Assembly: GCA_903893815.1 (NCBI GenBank)
Contig: CAITNS010000053.1
Coordinates: 193,826-257,825 of the forward strand
DNA: 64,000 bases
Source: an uncultured Bacteroidota bacterium
GTDB taxonomy: Bacteria; Bacteroidota; Bacteroidia; B-17B0; Aurantibacillaceae
Direction: 5' to 3'
This document shows positions 16,063 through 24,497 of the stretch, one piece after another. Both the position numbers and the translations under genes were made by a program. Each line of letters begins with the position of its first letter. Positions within the stretch are counted from its first letter, which is position 1. Below the pieces are notes generated by a model. The model was given only the letters and a program-made list of their open reading frames with translations, made no database searches and was not told where the DNA came from.

Positions 16063-17622
16063 ATGAACTTAATTTCAAACAGAGATTTATATGATTTAGT
16101 TAAATCCTTATCTAAATCAGAAAAACGGTTCTTAAAATTAACTGCTTCGGCAAGCGATATAAACCCAAATTTAATTACGCTATTTAATACCATTGAATTA
16201 TCGAACGATTTTAAAGAAGATTTTTACGCCAAAACATCTAAATCAAAAACGGAAACACTTCAAACCAAAAGTCAGACTTCCGAGAATTTATACAACTTTA
16301 TTTTAAAATGTTTACGATCTTTTCATGCCGAAAGTAGCGCCTCTTATGTTATTAAAGATGAAATTACCAATATTTTAAATTTATTTGACAAGGCTCAGTA
16401 TAAACAGTGTCGTAAAATTTTAAATAAACAAAAACAAGAAGCTTATCGTTTTGAACGTTTTCATTTTATTTTAGAGTTAATTGGACTGGAGAAATTATTA
16501 ATTTCTATTGAAACTCAATTCAATATTAAAAATAACACCATTGAGAATTTAGTAAAAGAAGAACTTGATGTGATTGAAAAAGCAAAAAACCTTGGAACCT
16601 ACACCCTTTTGTTTTCGAAAATAAATTTAAATACGCGTCAAAAAAATAAGGCTAAGACGGAGAAAGACATGGAAGTGATTAGTTCATTTCTAAATTCTCC
16701 TTTACTAAAAAACGACAAGCTCATAAAATCTTCAAAGGCATTAATCATTTACCATCATTGTCGTTCTATTTTATTTTGCAGATGCCAGGACAATCAAAGC
16801 AGAGAGGAAGAGTGTCAATTATTGCTGAATTTAATGGATAGTAATAAAGAATTAATTGAAGAAATGCCTAGCCGTTATTTAACTACTTTAAATAACTTAA
16901 TTAATATTGCTTATGAAGAAAGCAAATACAAAAGTTGTGATATCAGAGTAAAACAGCTAGAGGAAAAAGCTGATGTAAAAGCTTTTGGCACCACAGATTT
17001 ACAACTCAAAATAATTACTTCGGTATTAAATGGCAAATTAACAATTAATACCAACAGTGGTAAATTAAAGGAAGCAACAGAAAATGTATTGGAAATAGAG
17101 AAAGCACTTGAAACGTATGAAGGAAAAATAAATAAAGAAGAAGAGCTAGTATTCTATTACAATATTGCTATTATGAATACCTATTTTGGCAATTTCAAAA
17201 AAGCACAACACTACATTTCTTTAATTTTAAATGAAGGAAATAATCTATTACGCGAAGATTTACAATCCTTTGCAAGGATTATCAATATTGGCTTACACTA
17301 CGAGCTAAATAACTTTAAGCAATTAGGCTATATTATCTCAACCATTAAAAATTACTACAAAACTCAAATTTCTTATTTCAAAACCGAAAAACTAATTCTT
17401 TCCTACTTCGAAAAACTATCAGAAGTGAAAGTGAAAAATAAAGAACATGAAAAAGAAATATTTATAAGTTTTAAAAAAGATTTAGAAGAAGTTATGAAAG
17501 ATCCTCACGAAAAAAACGTGAGCTTTTATTTTGACATTGAAGTTTACATTGATTCAAAAATCAATCAAATTCCAATGCACCAATTAATGCAAAAAAAATA
17601 TGCCAAAGCCTGGTTAAAATAA
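16063..17622 (+). CDS. Unknown helical protein, first of a tandem paralogue pair
   Basis: I do not recognise this protein. It has 519 aa, no signal peptide or membrane segment, and is Lys/Glu/Leu/Asn-rich. The pattern is all-helical and resembles tetratricopeptide-type repeats (for example FYYNIAIMNTYFGNFKKAQHYISLIL at about 365-390; that pair of helices looks TPR-like). N-terminus: DLYDLVKSLSKSEKRFLKL. Residues about 85-150 (FILKCLRSFHAESSASYVIKDE onward) align with the next gene. A cytoplasmic scaffold or regulatory role is a guess. The downstream paralogue starts 12 bases after the stop, so they form an operon. It is divergently arranged with the M1 aminopeptidase. Confidence 0.75.
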   Translation: MNLISNRDLYDLVKSLSKSEKRFLKLTASASDINPNLITLFNTIELSNDFKEDFYAKTSKSKTETLQTKSQTSENLYNFILKCLRSFHAESSASYVIKDEITNILNLFDKAQYKQCRKILNKQKQEAYRFERFHFILELIGLEKLLISIETQFNIKNNTIENLVKEELDVIEKAKNLGTYTLLFSKINLNTRQKNKAKTEKDMEVISSFLNSPLLKNDKLIKSSKALIIYHHCRSILFCRCQDNQSREEECQLLLNLMDSNKELIEEMPSRYLTTLNNLINIAYEESKYKSCDIRVKQLEEKADVKAFGTTDLQLKIITSVLNGKLTINTNSGKLKEATENVLEIEKALETYEGKINKEEELVFYYNIAIMNTYFGNFKKAQHYISLILNEGNNLLREDLQSFARIINIGLHYELNNFKQLGYIISTIKNYYKTQISYFKTEKLILSYFEKLSEVKVKNKEHEKEIFISFKKDLEEVMKDPHEKNVSFYFDIEVYIDSKINQIPMHQLMQKKYAKAWLK

Positions 17623-17634
17623 TATGATCGAACG

Positions 17635-19176
17635 ATGAAACCAACCAACCAACTTTTTGACATCATTAAATCACTAACTCCAGAAGAGGAGAAAAAATTC
17701 ATATTACTTTCATCCTTACAACAAGGAGAAAAAAACTATATCAAGCTATATAACTTTATTCAAAAACAAGACAGTTATGATGAAGATGTGGTTAAAAGTC
17801 ATTTTAAAAATGAAATTTTTGTTCAACATTTTGCTTCCGAAAAAAATCAACTGTTACACCATATATTAAAAAGTTTACGCTTTCATCGCCAGGAAACCAG
17901 TGCTAGCGCTAAAATTGACGAAGAAATCAAAAATATACAATTACTATTTAATAAATCACTATACAAACAAGCGCGAAAACAATTAAGTATTATCAAAAAA
18001 ATGGCTCAAGATTATGAGTTATTTTACAGTTTACTTGAAATTGTGGAACTCGAAAAAGTACTGATTGATATGGAAGCTCATTTTGGAGATATCAATTACA
18101 AAACATTAGATGAACTGATTGAAGAAGAAAACGCTTTATTTGCAAAAATCGAAAACTTTGCAGCTTATGAGCTTCAACTAGCAAAATTAAACTCACTGTC
18201 TTCTCGTTTGATTATTGCACGTAGCAAAGATGATGTAAAAGAAATTACAGACATCATCAAGGAAACAAAACGTCTATCTAATCAGGATGGATTTTTATCT
18301 AATAAATCTAAAATTATTTTCTTGTTCATCATTGGCGTAGCAAATATGCTTCAAAATGAAATGGAAGAAGTCCATAAATCTTTTTCGGAATTAATTATTG
18401 AATTAGAAAATAAACCAGAAATCATTTCTGAAATGCCGTATTATTATATTGTTTCTCACGGATACTTAGTGCGCTATTGCGCCATTAAGAAACAATATAA
18501 TGACGGATTTAAAATGATTGATAAATTAAAATCATTGTCGCTAAACGAAATGTTTAAGGCTACTGATCTCCAAATCACTATTTTTTCTCAATCCTACATA
18601 ACCGAGATGGTCTTGTATTCCTATATTGGACAACACGATAAGGCAACCAATGTAATTCCTTATGTTATTAAAGGTTTAGATAAATACGAATCAAAAATTA
18701 ATAACGAAGATTTAGTGAGAATTTACCACACGATAAGTATGGTTTACTTTGGCGTTGGTGAATACAACAAAGCTTTACATTGGCTAAACAGAATTATCAA
18801 TACCAATTACGATGATTTAAGACAAGATGTGATTCGTATCTCGAAGCTTATCAATTTAATTGTACATTTTGAATTGGGCAATGATGATTTACTATCATAC
18901 ATCTATAAATCGAGTGTTCGTTTCTTTAACCAACAAGAAAAACAATATAAATTTGAAACGGTATTTTTAGATTACTTTAAAAAGATTGCTCTTTCTAAGC
19001 GTGATAGCAAGCAAAAAGAAACCTATATTAAATTTAAAGAAGAATTAGAAAAAGTATTTAAAGACAAATACGAAAAAAATGCTTTAGAGTATTTTAATTT
19101 TTATGCGTGGTTAGATTCTAAAATTCATAACATCAGTTTTGCTGATGCCATTAAAATTAGAAGACAGAATATTTAG
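17635..19176 (+). CDS. Unknown helical protein, second of a tandem paralogue pair
   Basis: 513 aa, clearly related to its upstream neighbour along its whole length. LFDIIKSLTPEEEKKFILL matches the neighbour's N-terminus, HILKSLRFHRQETSASAKIDEE matches the middle block, and YKQARKQLSIIKK and LEIVELEKVLIDMEAHF also match. The TPR-like part RIYHTISMVYFGVGEYNKAL sits at about 361-380, the same place as in the first copy. No signal peptide, membrane helix or catalytic motif is seen. The ends also match (KEELEKVFKDKYEKNALEYF against KKDLEEVMKDPHEKNVSFYF), so this is an old full-length duplication with marked divergence. Its stop is 1 base from the convergent MORN gene. Confidence 0.75.
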   Translation: MKPTNQLFDIIKSLTPEEEKKFILLSSLQQGEKNYIKLYNFIQKQDSYDEDVVKSHFKNEIFVQHFASEKNQLLHHILKSLRFHRQETSASAKIDEEIKNIQLLFNKSLYKQARKQLSIIKKMAQDYELFYSLLEIVELEKVLIDMEAHFGDINYKTLDELIEEENALFAKIENFAAYELQLAKLNSLSSRLIIARSKDDVKEITDIIKETKRLSNQDGFLSNKSKIIFLFIIGVANMLQNEMEEVHKSFSELIIELENKPEIISEMPYYYIVSHGYLVRYCAIKKQYNDGFKMIDKLKSLSLNEMFKATDLQITIFSQSYITEMVLYSYIGQHDKATNVIPYVIKGLDKYESKINNEDLVRIYHTISMVYFGVGEYNKALHWLNRIINTNYDDLRQDVIRISKLINLIVHFELGNDDLLSYIYKSSVRFFNQQEKQYKFETVFLDYFKKIALSKRDSKQKETYIKFKEELEKVFKDKYEKNALEYFNFYAWLDSKIHNISFADAIKIRRQNI

Positions 19177-19177
19177 T

Positions 19178-19675
19178 TTAATTCACCAAACCAGTTTCAA
19201 CACCCATTCTGTAAGCTCTTCTGTCAACTTCTTTACCTTTGTCATCATACCAAAACCAAAGACTATCTTTTTGATCTTGCTTATACCAACCCGAATACGT
19301 TAAATTTCCGTTGGGATAAAATACCTGTGTAGAACCATGCTTTATGCCTTTATCATAAAAACATTCACTCCATTTAATTCCATTATCATAAAAAGCCATC
19401 CATTGTCCGTGGCGCTGACCAAATCTAAAAAAGCCAGTAAATTTAATAACGCCATTTGGGTATTTATCTGTGTAATCACCAGTATAATCAGGATCTGGAG
19501 GAGTAATTAAATATTTATTTAGCTCATTTGCAATTTTTAATGAATCAGCTTTTGAAATAGACTTTAAAGAATCTTGCTTTACTTTTTCAGCGTCAGAGGC
19601 ACCACCTTTACAATTTGAAAAAAAGAATGTCAAACAAATTAAGCTCGCTGTTATAACTATGAATATATTTTTCAT
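19178..19675 (-). CDS. MORN-repeat lipoprotein
   Basis: Predicted lipoprotein of 165 aa. The signal (MKNIFIVITASLICLTFFFSNC) ends in lipobox FSNC. A Lys/Asp/Ser-rich linker follows. Residues about 70-150 hold MORN_2-type repeats: YPNGVIKFTGFFRFGQRHGQW, YDNGIKWSECFYDKGIKHGS and YPNGNLTYSGWYKQDQKDSLW. Such repeats are common in Bacteroidota surface and toxin-related proteins; the function here is unknown. It starts 6 bases after the polyprenyl synthase gene on the same strand, so it is probably co-transcribed with it. It converges with the paralogue pair. Confidence 0.85.
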   Translation of the reverse strand: MKNIFIVITASLICLTFFFSNCKGGASDAEKVKQDSLKSISKADSLKIANELNKYLITPPDPDYTGDYTDKYPNGVIKFTGFFRFGQRHGQWMAFYDNGIKWSECFYDKGIKHGSTQVFYPNGNLTYSGWYKQDQKDSLWFWYDDKGKEVDRRAYRMGVETGLVN

Positions 19676-19681
19676 TAGAAT

Positions 19682-20659
19682 TTATTTTTTTCGTTCGATT
19701 GAATAATTAACCAATTGTATTAAACTTTGTTTTGACGGGCTATCCTCAACAGACGCTAACTGCGCTAGTGCATTATCCTTGTATTGGTGCATTACTTTTT
19801 CAGCGTATTTAATACCACCTTTTTCAATGACAAAGGAAATAACTTCTGCTACTTTTTTCGGATCATCGTTATGATTTTTAACGATGTTGATGATTTTACG
19901 TTTCTCTAACCATGTACTATTATTTAGTGCATAAATTAAAGGCAAGGTCATTTTCTTTTCTTTGATATCAATACCTGTTGGCTTACCTATAGAAGTATCA
20001 TCACCAAAATCAAATAAATCATCTTTAATTTGAAATGCTATTCCTGTATTAATTCCGAATTCCTTGAATTGATTAATTATTTTTTCGTCGGTAGTAACAG
20101 ATGCTACACCTGCAGCGCAACAAGCGGCAATTAAGGCTGCTGTTTTTTTAGTAATAATTTCAAAGTATATTTCTTCTGATATATCAAGTTTTCTAGCTTT
20201 TTCTATTTGAAGCAATTCGCCCTCGCTCATTTCACGAACGGCAGTACTCACAATTTTCAGTAAATGAAAATCATTATTATCTAAGGATAATAATAAGCCA
20301 CTTGATAATAAAAAATCTCCAATTAAAACGGCGATTTTATTTTTCCATAAAGCATTTACACTAAAAAAACCGCGACGCTCATTACTATCATCCACTACAT
20401 CATCGTGAACCAAAGTAGCAGTGTGTAATAATTCAATTAAGGATGCCGCTCTGTAAGAACTATCGTTAATCGTTCCTGCACTTTGCGCACTTAAAAACAC
20501 AAACATAGGACGAATTTGTTTGCCTTTGCGTTTGACAATATAATTAGTGATTTTATCAAGTAATGGCACACTACTTTTCATGGATTGTTTGAATTTAATT
20601 TCAAACTCATCCATGTGGTGGTTAATGGGCGCTTTTATTTGATCTACAACGTTACTCAC
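19682..20659 (-). CDS. ispB: Trans-polyprenyl diphosphate synthase
   Basis: Elongates isoprenoid diphosphates with IPP, probably making the side chain of menaquinone; chain length cannot be read from the sequence. It has 325 aa. The first Asp-rich motif is HTATLVHDDVVDDS (DDxxD) with a downstream ERRG. The second is FQIKDDLFDFGDD. GKQIRPMFVFL near residue 45 binds substrate phosphate. The start is GTG at 20659; no ATG is better placed. It works downstream of Dxr in isoprenoid synthesis. The MORN lipoprotein gene follows within 6 bases. Confidence 0.92.
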   Translation of the reverse strand: MSNVVDQIKAPINHHMDEFEIKFKQSMKSSVPLLDKITNYIVKRKGKQIRPMFVFLSAQSAGTINDSSYRAASLIELLHTATLVHDDVVDDSNERRGFFSVNALWKNKIAVLIGDFLLSSGLLLSLDNNDFHLLKIVSTAVREMSEGELLQIEKARKLDISEEIYFEIITKKTAALIAACCAAGVASVTTDEKIINQFKEFGINTGIAFQIKDDLFDFGDDTSIGKPTGIDIKEKKMTLPLIYALNNSTWLEKRKIINIVKNHNDDPKKVAEVISFVIEKGGIKYAEKVMHQYKDNALAQLASVEDSPSKQSLIQLVNYSIERKK

Positions 20660-20981
20660 TTTTTAATTGACGTAAATATATGGTTTAAAAGCCTGATTTT
20701 ACAATACTTATTTCACATTTGTTATGTATTAAGTTTTTTTAACCACATAGATAAATAAGTTTTATCTAGTTAGCTAAAAGCAGAAAAGTAAGGCAACATA
20801 GCAGGTAAGAGGCGCTTCCCTATGTGATACTTATAATTTCAAAAACTCCAATCATCTATCTTATCTATGTAATATATGTGGTTATTTTTTTGCAAAAAAA
20901 ATCCCTCCGCCAGTGGCGGAAGGATTTTTACGCAATTTATAAAAGTTTAACCCTTAATTATACCCTAGTCAATTGCTTATC
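20660..20981. repeat. 322-bp gap with an ACCACATAG inverted-repeat element
   Basis: No gene is seen. AACCACATAGATAA at 20741-20754 and TTATCTATGTAATATATGTGGTT at 20861-20883 are related in inverted orientation. They enclose about 105 bases that hold a GC-richer core (CAGGTAAGAGGCGCTTCCC). This looks like a small non-coding repeat element. The terminator of the next gene (20894-20930) lies beside it. Confidence 0.5.
20894..20930 (-). terminator. Intrinsic terminator after the 145-residue unknown gene
   Basis: AAATCC..TCCGCCA pairs with TGGCGGA..GGATTT, with A and T runs on both sides, so it can act in both directions. It lies 51 bases past the stop at 20982. Confidence 0.85.
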
Positions 20982-21419
20982 TTAATTTAAACTAATAGCA
21001 GGAATTTTTCCTTCTTTAATTAAATTTAATGTTTTTTGTTTATGATCTTCAAAACTTCCAAATGCTAATGCATCTAACATTTCTGTACGAGACATGTTTG
21101 GATTTCCGAATTGTTTTTTGATATCTTCAGAACAACGATCAACGTATTTTTCAAATTTATTTGGAGCCCATAAATAATCTTTCTTTACAGCTTCTTTCTC
21201 AATTTTAAATTCTTCCGGTAAACCACCTTCAATTTTTGATTTAATATCTAAACCTTCATAAGATTTTGGTAATTGACGATTATCAAATAAAAACGGCTTA
21301 GAAATCATGATGACATGTTTCTTACGTTTTGGATCTATCATTGATAAACCTTCGATTCTTAGTCCCTTTTTCTTAAGAGAACCGAATTTACTTTCAAAGT
21401 TTTTTAAAATCTCGAACAT
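20982..21419 (-). CDS. Unknown conserved-looking cytoplasmic protein, 145 aa
   Basis: I do not recognise it. It is a basic, soluble protein without signal peptide or membrane helix. The N-terminal helix MFEILKNFESKFGSLKKKG is followed by a strand-rich part (GLRIEGLSMIDPKRKKHVIMISKPFLF) and a helical C-terminus containing MSRTEMLDALAFGSFEDHKQKTLNLI. It has its own candidate -7 box at 21443-21450, an intrinsic terminator, and a set of repeats upstream (21508-21549). So it looks like a separately regulated single-gene unit. It sits between the polyprenyl synthase and the double Ddl gene, all on the same strand. Confidence 0.75.
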   Translation of the reverse strand: MFEILKNFESKFGSLKKKGLRIEGLSMIDPKRKKHVIMISKPFLFDNRQLPKSYEGLDIKSKIEGGLPEEFKIEKEAVKKDYLWAPNKFEKYVDRCSEDIKKQFGNPNMSRTEMLDALAFGSFEDHKQKTLNLIKEGKIPAISLN

Positions 21420-21442
21420 GGCAGTATAGTTACAGTTATTAA

Positions 21443-21450
21443 CAAAGGTA
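21443..21450 (-). promoter_or_regulatory. Candidate -7 box (TACCTTTG) for the 145-residue gene
   Basis: The minus strand reads TACCTTTG, a match to TAnnTTTG, 24 bases before the ATG at 21419. No strong -33 TTG is evident at standard spacing. Confidence 0.5.
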
Positions 21451-21507
21451 AACGCAAAATTGTTAATAAACTAACTTATTAGACGAAGACATCGAAATAA
21501 CCCTACC

Positions 21508-21549
21508 AAAATATGTTCAAAATATGTTTCTTACGTGTTAATTACACGT
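21508..21549. promoter_or_regulatory. Tandem AAAATATGTT boxes and an ACGTGT palindrome
   Basis: AAAATATGTT occurs twice (21508-21517 and 21519-21528), followed by ACGTGT-TAATT-ACACGT (21533-21549). They lie 58-100 bases upstream of the candidate -7 box at 21443-21450, so they may bind an activator of the 145-residue gene. No regulator is identified. Confidence 0.4.
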
Positions 21550-21634
21550 TAAAAAGAGGTTAATTATATTTATAAATTATTGAATATCAATATTTTATAA
21601 ATAATTAAAGCACTTGTTTAAAACCCAAAATGCT

Positions 21635-24355
21635 TTAACTCAAAACTAGGGCACTTTTTTGAGCTCCGAAGTCTAAAATTCGATCAATAAAACTATAAGG
21701 TTTATATCCATTAATAGCTGCTTGGTGATAAATGCAAGTTGCAGGCGTCATACCTGGTAACGAGTTGACCTCTATGAAGATAACTTCCACATGGTGCACA
21801 TCAAATATTCTCACAAAAGCATCAATTCGACAGTAGCCAACAATATTCAACACCTTTGCAGCGACTCCTAAAGTCTCTTTTACTTTATTAGAAATCAACT
21901 GCCTTTCTTTTTCATCTCGTGAATAACGAGCAGGCGTAATATTTTGTCCTTGACCTGCCAAGAATTTCTCTTCCAAACTTAATATTTCACCACTTGCTAA
22001 TGCTTCTGATGCTTCAAACACCTCATACTCCACTTCTCCTTTTGCGTTCAACTTGGTTAACATACCGCCTGTTATTTCTAAGAAATGCTTAGCGCCATTT
22101 TTACTAATTAATTCTTCAACTAATAAAACAGTTTTTTGAGGAAATTCTTCTTTATCCTTAATGTGCAATATTTCTGCTGACTTAGCATCAAAAGCTTCCG
22201 AACTTCTAAATATCAAAGTTGCAAAGGCTTCAAACTCTTCAAAACTTTTAATCATTTTAACAGCACTACTACATCCATCATCTACCGGTTTTGCAATTAA
22301 GGGATACACGTAATTGTTTTGTAAAGTTAGCTTAACCTTGTCTTTATTATTTTTCCAATCATCATTTGTAATTAAACAATGTTTTGCTGCTAAGAAACCA
22401 TGTTTCATTAAAATTTCGTTGGTTCTAAATTTATCTATGGTAATGGATGAACTTTCTTTTCCAGAACCATTATAAGTTAAACCAACAGCTTCTAATTTTT
22501 CCTGAATAGCACCATCTTCTCCAGGACGGCCATGTAAAGCGATAAACACTTGTTTTACTTCTTTAGCTAAATCCGCATAGCTTAATTGTTTTGGTGCAAT
22601 TAAATTATTTGGTGAACCATATTTATCAGTAATGGTTTTACACTCTGCAATAATTTGTTTGACTACTGGATGTATTTTCCAATTGTTGACTTTATCTTTA
22701 ATATCATCCGCATTATCTTTTAATAAAGCATTGATAGGAATTTGATACATTAAATGATTCGCATTATCACCCGTTAAAAAAACTGGTATTGGCGAATATT
22801 TTTCTGATGATGCTAATTTTTCAAAAATATTTCTTCCGCTTTCAACTGAGATATGTCGCTCAGAAGAATAACCACCTAATATAACCGCTACTGGAATTTT
22901 ATTATTGATCGCATTTTTTTCATCATCTAAAAACGTATCCAATTTATGTAATAATGTTTCGTAAATAAATGCTCCTTTAGAATTTTTAATGCGCTTACTT
23001 AAAGATGTACGAATAATATAAGTCAGGAATTGAGAAGGCGTTAAGCCAATTTCTGCTGCTTGATGAAAGAAGAAAGAAGACGGCATCATTCCAGATGTGG
23101 TGTTTGGATCATTTAAAAATACTTTACCATCAGTACTTAAAAAACCATCAATACGAGCATAAACATCAAAACATAATTCAGAGAATAAACGTTCGCATTC
23201 TTTTCTGATAGCATTAATTTGTTCGTCTGTTGCTTCTATAGGCGTTATCTTGCGAGATAAGCCTGGTAAATATTTGCTACGGTAATCAAATAATTCTTTT
23301 CCTTTTCTGATTTCGGTTGGAGGTAGTGCAACCGCAACATTATTAGAATCCGTATCTTCCAATACAATACAAGAAAATTCTTTCCCTTCAATAAATCCTT
23401 CAATAATCACCGTGCTTTCTCCATCTAATGCTTGTAAAACAACGTTATGAGTATTGCTACAATGTGCATTTAGAAAATCAATTAATTCGTATTGATTGTA
23501 GAAAACTATTTCGTTTACTTTATTGTTACTCAGGCTAACATTTACTTTCACAGGCATTCCAATGCCTTCACGAATATCGGAGACAGTTCTGATGTAATCA
23601 ATTTTAGCCGCGTCGGATAATGATTGCCAATAAGTACCGTCGATCCATTTTAAAAATAATGCTTTTTCGATGGTTGATATAAATAATAATTCGGCTTCGG
23701 TACTTAAAATAGATATACCAATTGACGAACCTTGATTAGCTGGCTTAATAACCATTGGGAAACCAATTTCTGATTTGGCTTTTTCCCAAACACCTTTTGC
23801 ATTTCCACTAATCCAATCGGTTCTATCAATGGTAAAATATTTAGGACTATTAAATCCTGCATTCACCATTAATTTTTTCTGAACGCTTTTATCAATACCA
23901 ATGGCACTTGGCAAAATTCCGCTACCTGAATAGGGAATGTGTAAATATTCTAAAAGTCCTTGTATACGACCATCTTCACCATAAGGGCCATGTAATGCTA
24001 AAAAAGCAAAATCAATTAAAGAGCCTAATTCATGTGCTTGAATTTTTTTTCCAATTTTAGAAATTAACTCGTCTTGTTGCTTAACATTAAGATTACCAAG
24101 GTTTTCGGCGTAGTATTGAAAATCTGTATTAGTAGCTGGAATAAATTCTACTGGAGGATAAAAATCACGAATCGTTCCTTTGTATACAAAGTTCCAATCC
24201 AATAGTACAAAATTTCCAAAAGAATCAACAAATAATGGGATAGCTTCGAAAATAGATTTATTTAAATTATCATAAACAGTTCTTCCACCTGCAAAAGAAA
24301 TTTCACGTTCCTTTGAACGACCACCAAACAGAATTCCAACTTTAATTTTAGACAT
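21635..24355 (-). CDS. ddl: Double-length D-alanine-D-alanine ligase (two fused ATP-grasp Ddl modules)
   Basis: Ddl joins two D-alanines for peptidoglycan using ATP and Mg2+. Usual Ddl proteins have 300-370 aa; this one has 906 and reads as two Ddl modules in one frame. Module 1 (1-455): LFGGRSKEREIS at 9-20, ALHGPYGEDGRIQGLLE at 120-136, KPANQGSSIGIS at 204-215, LPPTEI at 344-349, RID at 401-403 and LNDPNTTSGM at 414-423. Module 2 (487-898): ILGGYSSERHIS at 492-503, ALHGRPGEDGAIQ at 606-618, AKPVDDGCSSAV at 688-699, RID at 843-845 and FIEVNSLPGMTP at 860-871. In module 1 the metal-site Glu is replaced by Asp416 and the PGM turn is changed, so module 2 keeps the more canonical metal site. Module 1 also has an insert at about 235-310. 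Which module is active is unknown. The ATG at 24355 is unambiguous. Confidence 0.92.
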   Translation of the reverse strand: MSKIKVGILFGGRSKEREISFAGGRTVYDNLNKSIFEAIPLFVDSFGNFVLLDWNFVYKGTIRDFYPPVEFIPATNTDFQYYAENLGNLNVKQQDELISKIGKKIQAHELGSLIDFAFLALHGPYGEDGRIQGLLEYLHIPYSGSGILPSAIGIDKSVQKKLMVNAGFNSPKYFTIDRTDWISGNAKGVWEKAKSEIGFPMVIKPANQGSSIGISILSTEAELLFISTIEKALFLKWIDGTYWQSLSDAAKIDYIRTVSDIREGIGMPVKVNVSLSNNKVNEIVFYNQYELIDFLNAHCSNTHNVVLQALDGESTVIIEGFIEGKEFSCIVLEDTDSNNVAVALPPTEIRKGKELFDYRSKYLPGLSRKITPIEATDEQINAIRKECERLFSELCFDVYARIDGFLSTDGKVFLNDPNTTSGMMPSSFFFHQAAEIGLTPSQFLTYIIRTSLSKRIKNSKGAFIYETLLHKLDTFLDDEKNAINNKIPVAVILGGYSSERHISVESGRNIFEKLASSEKYSPIPVFLTGDNANHLMYQIPINALLKDNADDIKDKVNNWKIHPVVKQIIAECKTITDKYGSPNNLIAPKQLSYADLAKEVKQVFIALHGRPGEDGAIQEKLEAVGLTYNGSGKESSSITIDKFRTNEILMKHGFLAAKHCLITNDDWKNNKDKVKLTLQNNYVYPLIAKPVDDGCSSAVKMIKSFEEFEAFATLIFRSSEAFDAKSAEILHIKDKEEFPQKTVLLVEELISKNGAKHFLEITGGMLTKLNAKGEVEYEVFEASEALASGEILSLEEKFLAGQGQNITPARYSRDEKERQLISNKVKETLGVAAKVLNIVGYCRIDAFVRIFDVHHVEVIFIEVNSLPGMTPATCIYHQAAINGYKPYSFIDRILDFGAQKSALVLS

Positions 24356-24360
24356 TGTAA

Positions 24361-24394
24361 GTTTCTAGTTATTAAGTTATAAGTTTCTGGTTAA
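24361..24394. repeat. AGTTATAAGTTTCTGG-type degenerate heptad repeat
   Basis: Just upstream of the double ddl, GTTTCTAGTTATTAAGTTATAAGTTTCTGGTTAA shows a 7-8-base periodicity around AGTT. Similar stretches occur at 45047-45075, and inside the dnaE coding region near 44340-44372. Confidence 0.4.
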
Positions 24395-24497
24395 ACAAAA
24401 ACTATAAAAATATTACAAGAATAAAGTTAAGATAGATACCTAAGGAATTAATTAGGCATAGTAGAAACTATGAACTAAAGAATGTTAAATAAATCCT

